This document shows positions 1-7,002 of a stretch of 64,000 nt of DNA, in pieces; position 1 is the stretch's first letter; each line of letters begins with the position of its first letter. Under the pieces are notes generated by a model. It was given only the letters and a program-made list of their open reading frames with translations. It was not told the DNA's origin and ran no database searches. A program made the position numbers and the translations under genes. The stretch is from positions 62,001 through 126,000 of the forward strand of contig NZ_JAHBBD010000003.1 in NCBI RefSeq assembly GCF_019331775.1, given 5' to 3'. The stretch is from Bifidobacterium phasiani. Its GTDB lineage: Bacteria > Actinomycetota > Actinomycetes > Actinomycetales > Bifidobacteriaceae.

Positions 1-29
1 CTCCACCCGGCGAGCGTGCAACCCTCCTC

Positions 30-64
30 ATGGGGTGCGCGGAGCATCGTTCCGCGCACCCCAT
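30..64. terminator. Perfect 14-bp hairpin, terminator-like
   Basis: Bases 30-43 and 51-64 are exact inverted repeats around a 7-nt loop. There is no long T run on either side, so a strong intrinsic terminator is not proven. It lies about 65 bp beyond the stop of the minus-strand LytTR gene and could end that transcript or one entering from the left. Confidence 0.5.
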
Positions 65-127
65 ACCTTTATGAGTCCCGCGGGTCACGCCATACCCTCA
101 TGTCCCTCGGGTCATGCGGCGCGCGGC

Positions 128-841
128 TCAGCACACGAATCCGGCGAGCGCCTTCATGAACGCATGGCGCCGCCGGCGCGACACCAGCACGTGGTCGCCG
201 CCCTGCACCAGGCAGTCGTCCCGGTCCAGCGACCGCACGTAGCGCATGTTGACCAGGTACGCCGGCGAGCATAGGAAGAATCCCATCCCCTCCAGACGCT
301 CGCGTAGGTCCTTCAACGCGCCGACAAACTCGTAGCGCGCGCCCAGCGCGTGCACGACGATCTTGTGCTTGCGGCTCTCCAGGTACGTCACCTCGTTCAG
401 CGGCACGCGCGCGACGTTCGCCCCCACCGGCATCGTCAGCATCGCCGAGGAGTCGCGGCGACGCTTCTGCTGGATGCACAGATCCAGCTCACGCTCCAGC
501 GCGAAGTACGAGACCGGCTTGACCAAGTAGCCCAGCGCCCCCACCTCGTACCCGTGGATCGCCAGCTGACCCATGTTCGTGGCGAATACGATGGTCACCT
601 CGCCGTCCAGCGCGCGCACGGCCCGGGCGGTGTCGAACCCGTCGTCGCCGCCCAGCGCCACGTCCATCACGATGAGGTCGAACTGGGTGCGGAACCCGTC
701 GAGCAGCGACCGCCCGTCGGCGTACTCGCTGATGTCGAACGCCATCTCATGGTTCAGGGCATACCGGTCGAAGCACGCCCTCAACATACGGCGGCTCTCC
801 GCATCGTCATCGACCAACGCCACCGACATCACATCCGACAT
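128..841 (-). CDS. LytTR-family two-component response regulator
   Basis: The protein (237 aa) has an N-terminal receiver domain (about 1-125) and a C-terminal LytTR DNA-binding domain (about 135-235). Visible receiver residues are the acidic triad D11-D13, the phosphoacceptor D60 in the VMDVALGG context and a KPVSYF segment holding the conserved Lys. The LytTR part has the typical pattern VTYLESRKHKIVVH and a C-terminal SRRRRHAFMKAL stretch. I chose the ATG at 841 because a GGAAAGGA ribosome site precedes it; an in-frame upstream start at 952 would add 37 residues with no receiver homology. LytTR regulators of this type usually answer a membrane histidine kinase (peptide quorum sensing, bacteriocin or cell-wall functions). 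No kinase is visible here, so its partner lies outside the window or is missing. Confidence 0.9.
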   Translation of the reverse strand: MSDVMSVALVDDDAESRRMLRACFDRYALNHEMAFDISEYADGRSLLDGFRTQFDLIVMDVALGGDDGFDTARAVRALDGEVTIVFATNMGQLAIHGYEVGALGYLVKPVSYFALERELDLCIQQKRRRDSSAMLTMPVGANVARVPLNEVTYLESRKHKIVVHALGARYEFVGALKDLRERLEGMGFFLCSPAYLVNMRYVRSLDRDDCLVQGGDHVLVSRRRRHAFMKALAGFVC

Positions 842-1018
842 ATCGCCACCGATCCTTTCCGGCGGCGGTACGGTCGTTGTCAATCGGTCGCCGCGGTGAA
901 GCACATCGTAAGCGGGAAACCCGGTCCGCCGATAATGCACCACTCCGAGCACTTATGCACGCAACGCATACATGGTCGATCGGGGCGCACAATCGTCGGT
1001 GAGCAGCGCGCAGGTGCC

Positions 1019-1169
1019 ACGGCAGACGTCACAGCAGGCCCACGGACGACGTCACAGCTATCCCCACGACCGGCATCACGGCAGACGTCACAGCAGACCG
1101 CGGCCGGCGCTACAGCGGCGCAGCATGATGGTGTCGCCAATCTTGCCGGCGTCACGGCAGACGTCGCGG
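1019..1169. repeat. Degenerate direct repeats of ACGGCAGACGTCACAGC
   Basis: Copies start at about 1019, 1042, 1078 and 1154. Two are identical over 19 bases and the others have a few changes. Spacing is irregular (23, 36 and 76 bp). The tract sits 180-330 bp upstream of the LytTR regulator start, so either a regulatory role or a decaying repeat is possible; the sequence does not decide. Confidence 0.55.
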
Positions 1170-1197
1170 TCAACCGCGGACGATGGACCTCTTCCGG

Positions 1198-1310
1198 CGT
1201 CGTTTCCGTAGCACTATCGGCCACAGCGGTGCTACCGAAACGACGCTGGGAATCCCCCAGCGTCAAGTAAAACGCACCCGCGCCTTTGTTTATCAGCCAA
1301 AACCGACGCT
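1198..1310. repeat. Intergenic palindromic element, copy 1
   Basis: A ~110-bp element made of a hairpin (about 1199-1214 pairing with 1229-1244, around GGCCACAG) followed by a conserved tail that includes AAAACGCACC and ends in AAAACCGACGCT. Three further copies occur in this window (1451-1560, 2991-3103 and a degraded one at 48187-48300). All four lie between genes. Confidence 0.8.
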
Positions 1311-1450
1311 ACACAGGAGCCGTAGCATGACACCTCAACCCCACTCCGCCCGGGTGGCCTTGCTTGCGTGCAAACGTTATGTGTCGCATCTTCATCCGGC
1401 CAACACCTTCCACCTGTCCATACCTCCACTCGGCCGCATCCCCACCTGAC

Positions 1451-1560
1451 GTCGTTTCGGTAGCACCACCGGCCACAGCGGTGCTACCGAAACGACGCTG
1501 AGGAATCCCCAACGTCGGGTAAAACGCACCCGTGAGGCTGTTTATCAACCAAAACCGATG
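1451..1560. repeat. Intergenic palindromic element, copy 2
   Basis: This copy has perfect 17-bp arms (1451-1467 and 1480-1496) around a 12-nt loop, then the shared tail with GTAAAACGCACCCGT and TGTTTATCAACCAAAACCGA. It lies about 140 bp downstream of copy 1 in the same orientation. Confidence 0.8.
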
Positions 1561-1780
1561 ATACAAGCAGACCGCGGCACGACACCGCCCCACCTCCGCC
1601 CAGGCGGTCATGCTCTTACGCAGGTATCTGCCGGTGCCTCCGACCAGGTGGCCTTGTTTCACGCAGGTGTATATCACACCTCCGCTCAAAGTACGACCAT
1701 GCCCGCGTTACGCACGGTCGAATCCCAGCTGCCGCCGGTCGCGACCACCGATGCATGGGCGCAACGGCCGCGATCGTCGC

Positions 1781-2791
1781 TCACGCCCAACGACCGGACG
1801 GGACCTCGTTCCACAACAGCATGCCGCCGGCAAGCGGAACACCCGCATCCACAAGCTTCGCCGTCAACGGCAGCCGCGCAGCGACCTCCTTGAAATCTGT
1901 GCGGATGATCTGCGTGACGCCGGCACGCCGCAGTACCGCCTCGCGCTCACGCTCCTCCGACACCACCGAACGGACGCTCTTGCCTTGGGTCATCGTCGGA
2001 TCGACGTACTTGCCCTGCCCGTCGAACTCAAGGACGACGATACGACCGTCCGAGGTATGCCATACGAAGTCGGCGCGGTGCCGGATGCGCGCGTCACCGG
2101 GATCGACGAACTCATGCTGCAGCTGCGGCGCCTTGAACCCCTCCTCGATGATCGTCGCACGGCACAGCGACTCCCCTCCGTTCTCGCTTAGCGGACTGGC
2201 GTAGTGCAGCAGACGCAGCACGTGGCCGCAGTCGGCCTGCGTGCGGTCGCAGATCGCCACGACCTCATCGACAGTCACCAGCCGCCGACGTAGCGCGCTG
2301 TCGAACATCGGCAGCACGTCGACGAACCGATGCCGCAATCCGCAATCCACCAACGTCCGCGCCACGGATGCGACGCGAACGCCGTTGCGAACCGTCACCT
2401 TCCGCATGTCCTCCGTGGGGACGAACGAACGACGCAGCCTGGCATGCGTATGCATCGCCGAACCGCCGTCGCCGACGATGTAGACGACGCCGTCGTCGTG
2501 CAGGCTCCACGGATGCTCCAGCTCCCACACCGCCGCGGCGCTCGACCCGCCGAACGTCCACTGCGGATACCGCACCGCAAGCGCGCGAATGACATGCAGC
2601 ACCCGCTCCGTGCCGTTCAGCCCACCCCAGTACCCGGCACGTGCGTACAAGGCACGGTACGGCGTCACCAGTTCGCCGGCACGGACCCGGCGGCGCATCG
2701 CCGCGCATTCGGCCTCGGTGGTGCCCTGAAAGCAACGGCGGCTGCGTTCCGCGGCGTCCGCCAGGCGTTCCACCGCTCTGTGTCGTTTCAT
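1781..2791 (-). CDS. Orphan AbiEi-like / DUF559-like protein, function unknown
   Basis: The protein (336 aa) resembles actinobacterial proteins that join an AbiEi-type winged-helix N-terminus to a C-terminal DUF559 (Vsr/restriction-endonuclease-like) fold. What is seen: an N-terminal segment with LVTPYRALYARAGYW, typical of the AbiEi antitoxin head; a middle part with VASVARTLVDCGL; and a C-terminal part with LEFDGQGKY, then an EEREREAVLRRAGVTQIIRTDF stretch, matching the acidic strand and the basic-Glu helix of that nuclease-like fold. The partner toxin AbiEii is absent, so this is not a complete type IV toxin-antitoxin pair. No ribosome site precedes the ATG; a TACGGT hexamer 8 nt upstream would fit a leaderless mRNA. 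Function is unassigned, and catalytic activity of the C-terminal fold is inference. Confidence 0.75.
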   Translation of the reverse strand: MKRHRAVERLADAAERSRRCFQGTTEAECAAMRRRVRAGELVTPYRALYARAGYWGGLNGTERVLHVIRALAVRYPQWTFGGSSAAAVWELEHPWSLHDDGVVYIVGDGGSAMHTHARLRRSFVPTEDMRKVTVRNGVRVASVARTLVDCGLRHRFVDVLPMFDSALRRRLVTVDEVVAICDRTQADCGHVLRLLHYASPLSENGGESLCRATIIEEGFKAPQLQHEFVDPGDARIRHRADFVWHTSDGRIVVLEFDGQGKYVDPTMTQGKSVRSVVSEEREREAVLRRAGVTQIIRTDFKEVAARLPLTAKLVDAGVPLAGGMLLWNEVPSGRWA

Positions 2792-2990
2792 ACGTCATGA
2801 CCGTATCGCCACACCCGCCGCCGCGCATCATCGGCCGGCCAATGTGGTCGAAGGCTTCCGCTGCACGACGGTTGTCCACATTCTTTGTGGACCGTTTGCC
2901 GTCGACTGGATCGAATGTGGACAATCCCGGCAGGTCGGTTGCGACGGCTTGGCGTCGGTTCGGTAGCACTGCCGGCTTTGGCCGTCCACG

Positions 2991-3103
2991 CGTCGTTTCC
3001 GTAGCACTATCGGCCACAGCAGTGCTACCGAAACGACGCTGAGGAATCTTCAGTGTCAGGTAAAACGCACCCGTAACGCTGTTTATCAACCAAAACCGAC
3101 GCT
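2991..3103. repeat. Intergenic palindromic element, copy 3
   Basis: The arms are 2992-3008 and 3021-3037. The tail is GTAAAACGCACCCGT, then TGTTTATCAACCAAAACCGA and CGCT. A half-copy of the arm (GGTTCGGTAGCACTGCCGG) sits just upstream at about 2957-2975, suggesting an older, decayed insertion next to it. Confidence 0.8.
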
Positions 3104-3512
3104 GAGAGCCCAGTCCCCATGCGCGCACGTATGCAGAGACCTCGACCAGAGCGTCATGCTGACCCGCACCAGCCCCACGTACGCACGTATAAGCATCACA
3201 CCCATGCGTGCAGCAGCCCGTCACGCACGCCATCCACCACCATCCGCCACATATGTGACCCGCTACCCACCGCACACATCATTCGCCATCACTGCCGTCA
3301 CCAGTCATCCGCTCCGCACGTGCACGCCGCGGCGGGGGCAGGAACAGGAGCAGGACGTGATGGATACCGTCAGGGCATCCGCTCCGCACGCACACACGGC
3401 AGCGCACCTCGAACACGCTCGTCAGCCGCCCGTCGACCCCAAATCCACACGCCCACGTCACGGCGCAGCCCACCTGCCGACGTCCGCCCCACACGTCCGC
3501 GCCGAACAACGA

Positions 3513-3546
3513 CAAGGCGGCACCCGCCGAAGCGGGTGCCGCCTTG
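3513..3546 (-). terminator. Hairpin terminator downstream of GH3 gene
   Basis: Fifteen perfect base pairs (3513-3527 with 3532-3546) close a CGAA loop; on the minus strand the stem is followed by TTGTCGTTGTT. It lies about 105 bp past the GH3 stop codon and is the best candidate to end that transcript. Confidence 0.6.
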
Positions 3547-3651
3547 AAATATCCTTCCTCCCGCCGGGACCGGCGGGCGGGCCTACGGCACCCGGGGACC
3601 GGCCCCCGGGCGCCTCACCTCATCAAGGTGATGCAGGCCCGCAGGGAAGGC

Positions 3652-6528
3652 TCACTTGCCGGCCTTGGCGGCCTTCTTGCGATCGAGGAAGCGCTTGATC
3701 GCGATGACCTCGAGCACGAGGAACACGATCGCCGCGACAGCCCAGACCACGTAGGTGATGGTCTGCCAGATCGGGGTGGCCACCTCGGGCTCGCCGTCCT
3801 CATACAGCCAGCTGTTCGCGGCCGTGTAGAGGATGTTGTGGCAGGCCGTGCGCATCGCCTGCAGCGAAGTCGCCGACTCGTCGGTGATGTGGTTGGTGAT
3901 GTCGGTGGTCGCCAGCATCACGTCGGTGCCGCCGCGGATCGCGCGATCCGCCTGCATGTAGCCGTAGCCGCCGAAGTAGTCGGTCAGGACCATGCCGCGG
4001 AAGCCCCACTCGTCACGCAGGATCGTGTTGAGCAGGCCGGAGTGCGAGCCGGCCCATTCGATGCCGATGTAGTTGAAGGAGCTCATGACGGCGCCCGCGC
4101 CGCCCTCCTTCACCGAGGCCTCGAACGGCTTGAGGTAGATCTCGCGGATCGACTGCTCGGTCGCCCAGGTGCACAGCATGCTCAGACGGTTGGTCTCCTG
4201 GTCGTTGAGCGCGAAGTGCTTCATGAACGCGTACACGCCCTTCGACTGCGCGCCGGAGACCTGCTGCGAGGCCATGGCCGCGGAGAGCACGCCGTCCTCC
4301 GAGAAGTACTCGAAGTTACGGCCGGCGAACGCCGAGCGGTGGATGTTCATGGCCGGGGCGTACCAGCCGGCGACGTGCATGTCGTGGGCCATGTCGCCGA
4401 TGCCCTCGCCGAAGCGGAGCGCCAGGTCCTTGTTCCAGGTGCAGGCCACCGAGGTGGACGACGGGAAGCCGATCGAGCCGACGCCGGTGAAGTTGTTGTT
4501 CAGCGAGGCCGGGCCGTCGACGTCGGTCAGCGAAATCTTGCCGATCGAATCGACCGCTCGGGTGCCGTAGCCGCCGTTGGCGATCAGGTCGTCCATCTCG
4601 TCGAAGGTCAGCTGGTCAAGCAGGTCGTCCCACTGCGGGTCGTCGTAGTCCTTGCCGGTCAGGTCGGCCAGGCGGACGCCGTTGTTGGCGCCGGTGGTCG
4701 GCATCTCGTCCGAGTCGTCGTTCGTCTCGGCCGGATCGTAGTTCGACTGGTTGCGGAACTGGGCCTTGTACTCGTCGGACAGCGTGAAGTTCGTCGGAGC
4801 AGCGGTGGCCTCCTCGTAGTTGGCGAAGCCGTCCGCACGGGACAGGAACGTCACGTCGCCCTCGGTGTCGAACACGTTGGTCGCGACGGTCTGGTCGCCG
4901 TTGTGGGTGTTGTCCTCCGTGTTGTAGACGATGTCCTCGTCCACGGTCACGGTCGCCTCGTCAATCACGGTGTGCGAATCCGAGTTGATCGAGACCTGGT
5001 AGTCGCCGGCCTCGAGCACCCACGCCTGGGCGTCGTTCTCGTCGTAGGACGCCATGTCGTCGTCATCGAAGGAGATCGACACGGTCTCGGACGCGCCCGG
5101 CTCCAGCAGGTCGGTCTTCTCGAAGGCGACCAGGTTGGCGGACGCCTTCTCGATGCCGCCGTTGGTGTAGGGCGGGTTGTAGTACACCTCGACGACGTCC
5201 TTGCCCGCCACGTCACCGGTGTTGGTCACCGTCACGTCGAACGACACCGTGCCGTCCGCGTAGGTCACGTCGCCCATCTCCTGCTCGAAGGTGGTGTAGC
5301 TCAGGCCGTAGCCGAACGGGTACTGCACGGCCTCGTCATAGTTGATCAGGCCCTCGTCATCGGCGGTCTCGTAGAACTTGTAGCCGACGTAGATGCCCTC
5401 GACGTAGTTCACGAACGCCGGGGAGGTCTCGCCCTCCTCGAAGTTCTCGGTCGGGAACTCGGTCATGTTCTCGTACTTGAAGTCGCCGCGGTTGTTGAAC
5501 GACGGGGTCGAGGTCAGGTCGTACACGAAGGTGTCCGAGGTCTTGCCGGATGGGTTCGTGGTGCCGGCGAGGATGTCGCCCAGCGCCGAGAAGCCGGTCT
5601 GGCCGGCCGGCGGGCACCACAGCACGGACTTGATCTGCGGATAGTCGTTCACGAAGCCCAGCTCGAAAGCGTTCGCGCCGTTGTAGATCAGCGTGACGTT
5701 GTCGAAGTTCGAGGTCACCAGGTCGATCATGTCCTGCTCGGTCTGCGACAGCTGCAGGAAGTGGTCGCCGTCCTCGAAGTCCGCATACTCGGTGGAGTTG
5801 TCGTTGTAGGTGATGCCTTCGGCCTTCATGTTGGTCGGCAGGTCGGCGCCCTCGCCGCCGACGCGGCCGATGACGATGACGGCCTCATCGGAGAACGCCT
5901 TGGCGTCGTCGATCAGCGACTGCGGGTAGTCGGCGGCCGGAACCTCCGGCAGGGTCCAGTCCTGATCGGCCATCGCCACGACCGGCCGGTCGGCACGATA
6001 ATCGGTGTACAGCTTGGACAGGTCCTCGTTGGTGGTCAGACCGGCCTCGGCCATGCCCTGCAGGATCGAGGTGGTCTCGTAGTTCGAGTTCATCGAGCCC
6101 GAACCGGTGCCGCCGTAGACCGGGTTGGTCGACGCCCAGCCGAACACGTTCACGTTCGTGTCGGCTAGCGGCAGGTTGCCGTCGTCGTTCTTCAGCATCG
6201 TGACGGCCTCGGACTGGATCTCCTTGGCCAGATCGTTCGCGTCGGAGATCGTCTGCTCCGAAAGCTCGTACTTGGTCGCGGTGGCGTTGTTGAGCAGCGT
6301 GGCCAGCGGGCCGAACAGCATCATCGACACGGCCACGACCGCGGCCACCAGGAACACCAGCCACGACTCGGAATGGATGAGCTTGCGCGTCGCCTGATCC
6401 TTGACCGTGCTCTTGTTCACGGCCACGGTCACGATGATCGCCAGCACCAGTACGACGCCGATGGCGATCAGCTGAGGCAGCACAGACATCACGACGTTCA
6501 TCACGTCGCTCCAATTAATGCCCAGCAT
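3652..6528 (-). CDS. Membrane-anchored, circularly permuted GH3 glycoside hydrolase
   Basis: This 958-aa enzyme should hydrolyse beta-linked glycosides or oligosaccharides at the cell surface. Two hydrophobic segments lie at the N-terminus (about 8-37 and 53-80) and one near the C-terminus (about 925-950), followed by a Lys-rich tail, so both ends are probably membrane anchored. Domain order is reversed compared with ordinary GH3 enzymes. The (alpha/beta)6 sandwich part comes first (about 105-410, ending in the signature YPFGYGLSYTTFE), then a fibronectin-III-like domain (about 420-545). The catalytic TIM-barrel part (about 640-900) comes last, with the predicted nucleophile D850 in GMVLTDYFGG and the KHFALND motif. 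An AAGGAGGAGG ribosome site supports the ATG at 6528. It is monocistronic, with a hairpin behind it. Substrate cannot be told from sequence; beta-glucosidase, beta-xylosidase and related activities all occur in GH3. Confidence 0.9.
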   Translation of the reverse strand: MLGINWSDVMNVVMSVLPQLIAIGVVLVLAIIVTVAVNKSTVKDQATRKLIHSESWLVFLVAAVVAVSMMLFGPLATLLNNATATKYELSEQTISDANDLAKEIQSEAVTMLKNDDGNLPLADTNVNVFGWASTNPVYGGTGSGSMNSNYETTSILQGMAEAGLTTNEDLSKLYTDYRADRPVVAMADQDWTLPEVPAADYPQSLIDDAKAFSDEAVIVIGRVGGEGADLPTNMKAEGITYNDNSTEYADFEDGDHFLQLSQTEQDMIDLVTSNFDNVTLIYNGANAFELGFVNDYPQIKSVLWCPPAGQTGFSALGDILAGTTNPSGKTSDTFVYDLTSTPSFNNRGDFKYENMTEFPTENFEEGETSPAFVNYVEGIYVGYKFYETADDEGLINYDEAVQYPFGYGLSYTTFEQEMGDVTYADGTVSFDVTVTNTGDVAGKDVVEVYYNPPYTNGGIEKASANLVAFEKTDLLEPGASETVSISFDDDDMASYDENDAQAWVLEAGDYQVSINSDSHTVIDEATVTVDEDIVYNTEDNTHNGDQTVATNVFDTEGDVTFLSRADGFANYEEATAAPTNFTLSDEYKAQFRNQSNYDPAETNDDSDEMPTTGANNGVRLADLTGKDYDDPQWDDLLDQLTFDEMDDLIANGGYGTRAVDSIGKISLTDVDGPASLNNNFTGVGSIGFPSSTSVACTWNKDLALRFGEGIGDMAHDMHVAGWYAPAMNIHRSAFAGRNFEYFSEDGVLSAAMASQQVSGAQSKGVYAFMKHFALNDQETNRLSMLCTWATEQSIREIYLKPFEASVKEGGAGAVMSSFNYIGIEWAGSHSGLLNTILRDEWGFRGMVLTDYFGGYGYMQADRAIRGGTDVMLATTDITNHITDESATSLQAMRTACHNILYTAANSWLYEDGEPEVATPIWQTITYVVWAVAAIVFLVLEVIAIKRFLDRKKAAKAGK

Positions 6529-6700
6529 GAGCTATTTCCTCCTCCTTGTGTTCTCTTATTGGGAACAGCGGCACAACCGCGCCGACCGGAACGCATCCGG
6601 TCGCCGACGGCCCGCGAAACAGGACTGCCCTGCCCTTCTCGTGCGCCAGATGATGACTATTCGCTCCCCGTTGAGGATTGCAATGTCAGCACCTCGTTAT

Positions 6701-6732
6701 GCCGATAATCCATCATCGCCAATTTTATCGGC
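6701..6732 (-). promoter_or_regulatory. Inverted repeat in GH3 upstream region, possible operator
   Basis: GCCGATAA (6701-6708) and TTATCGGC (6725-6732) are exact inverted repeats 24 bp apart centre to centre. They lie in the AT-richer part of the 474-bp spacer between the divergent GH3 and kinase genes, about 180 bp upstream of the GH3 start. On the minus strand TTGGCG, a 17-bp spacer and TAACGA overlap it and could be a promoter. The rest of the spacer (6529-7002) shows nothing else certain. Confidence 0.35.
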
Positions 6733-7002
6733 CTTTCGTCGGCATGGCTCACAGCCTGTCGTTTCAAGCGCATAATTTGCACCGCGACATGCGGGGACCA
6801 CCCCCGTCGCCGCCGCGCCCGCGCCCCGTTCCCCGGCACGACGCATCCCCTCCTGGACGCATGACGAACGGACCGCCGGGCGCCCGCGATCCGCGGCCGG
6901 CGACCGGCGCCCGCACTCCGTGCCCGGGGGCCGCGCCACAGGTCCGGGCGCCATGTCCCGCCCCGGGGGCGGAGGGCATGCCGTCCGGCTAGGATGGTGG
7001 GC

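Larger units (their letters stand above)
842..1780. other. Non-coding spacer with repeats
   Basis: No convincing gene is seen in this 0.94-kb spacer. Its start serves as the 5' region of the minus-strand LytTR gene. It contains four GACGTCACAGC-type direct repeats (about 1019-1169) and two copies of the ~110-bp palindromic element described separately. Open frames across it are short and follow the repeats. Confidence 0.6.
2792..3651. other. Spacer with palindromic element and terminator
   Basis: No gene is supported in this 0.86-kb stretch. It contains copy 3 of the palindromic element, two isolated DnaA-box-like 9-mers (TTGTCCACA at 2872 and TGTGGACAA at 2916), a run of CAC/CAT-rich low-complexity DNA (about 3110-3500), and a strong hairpin at 3513-3546 followed by further GC-rich inverted repeats up to the GH3 stop codon. 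Confidence 0.55.

Noticed and set aside
2872-2924. Third origin-like DnaA cluster near the AbiEi-like gene
   Set aside because: Only two imperfect boxes 44 bp apart; below the density of the clusters at 28.5, 36.1 and 38.5 kb.
3544-6168. 874-codon open frame on the plus strand opposite the GH3 gene
   Set aside because: It is an antisense shadow: composition is Val/Gly/Arg-rich noise without motifs, while the minus frame has clear GH3 signatures and a ribosome site.
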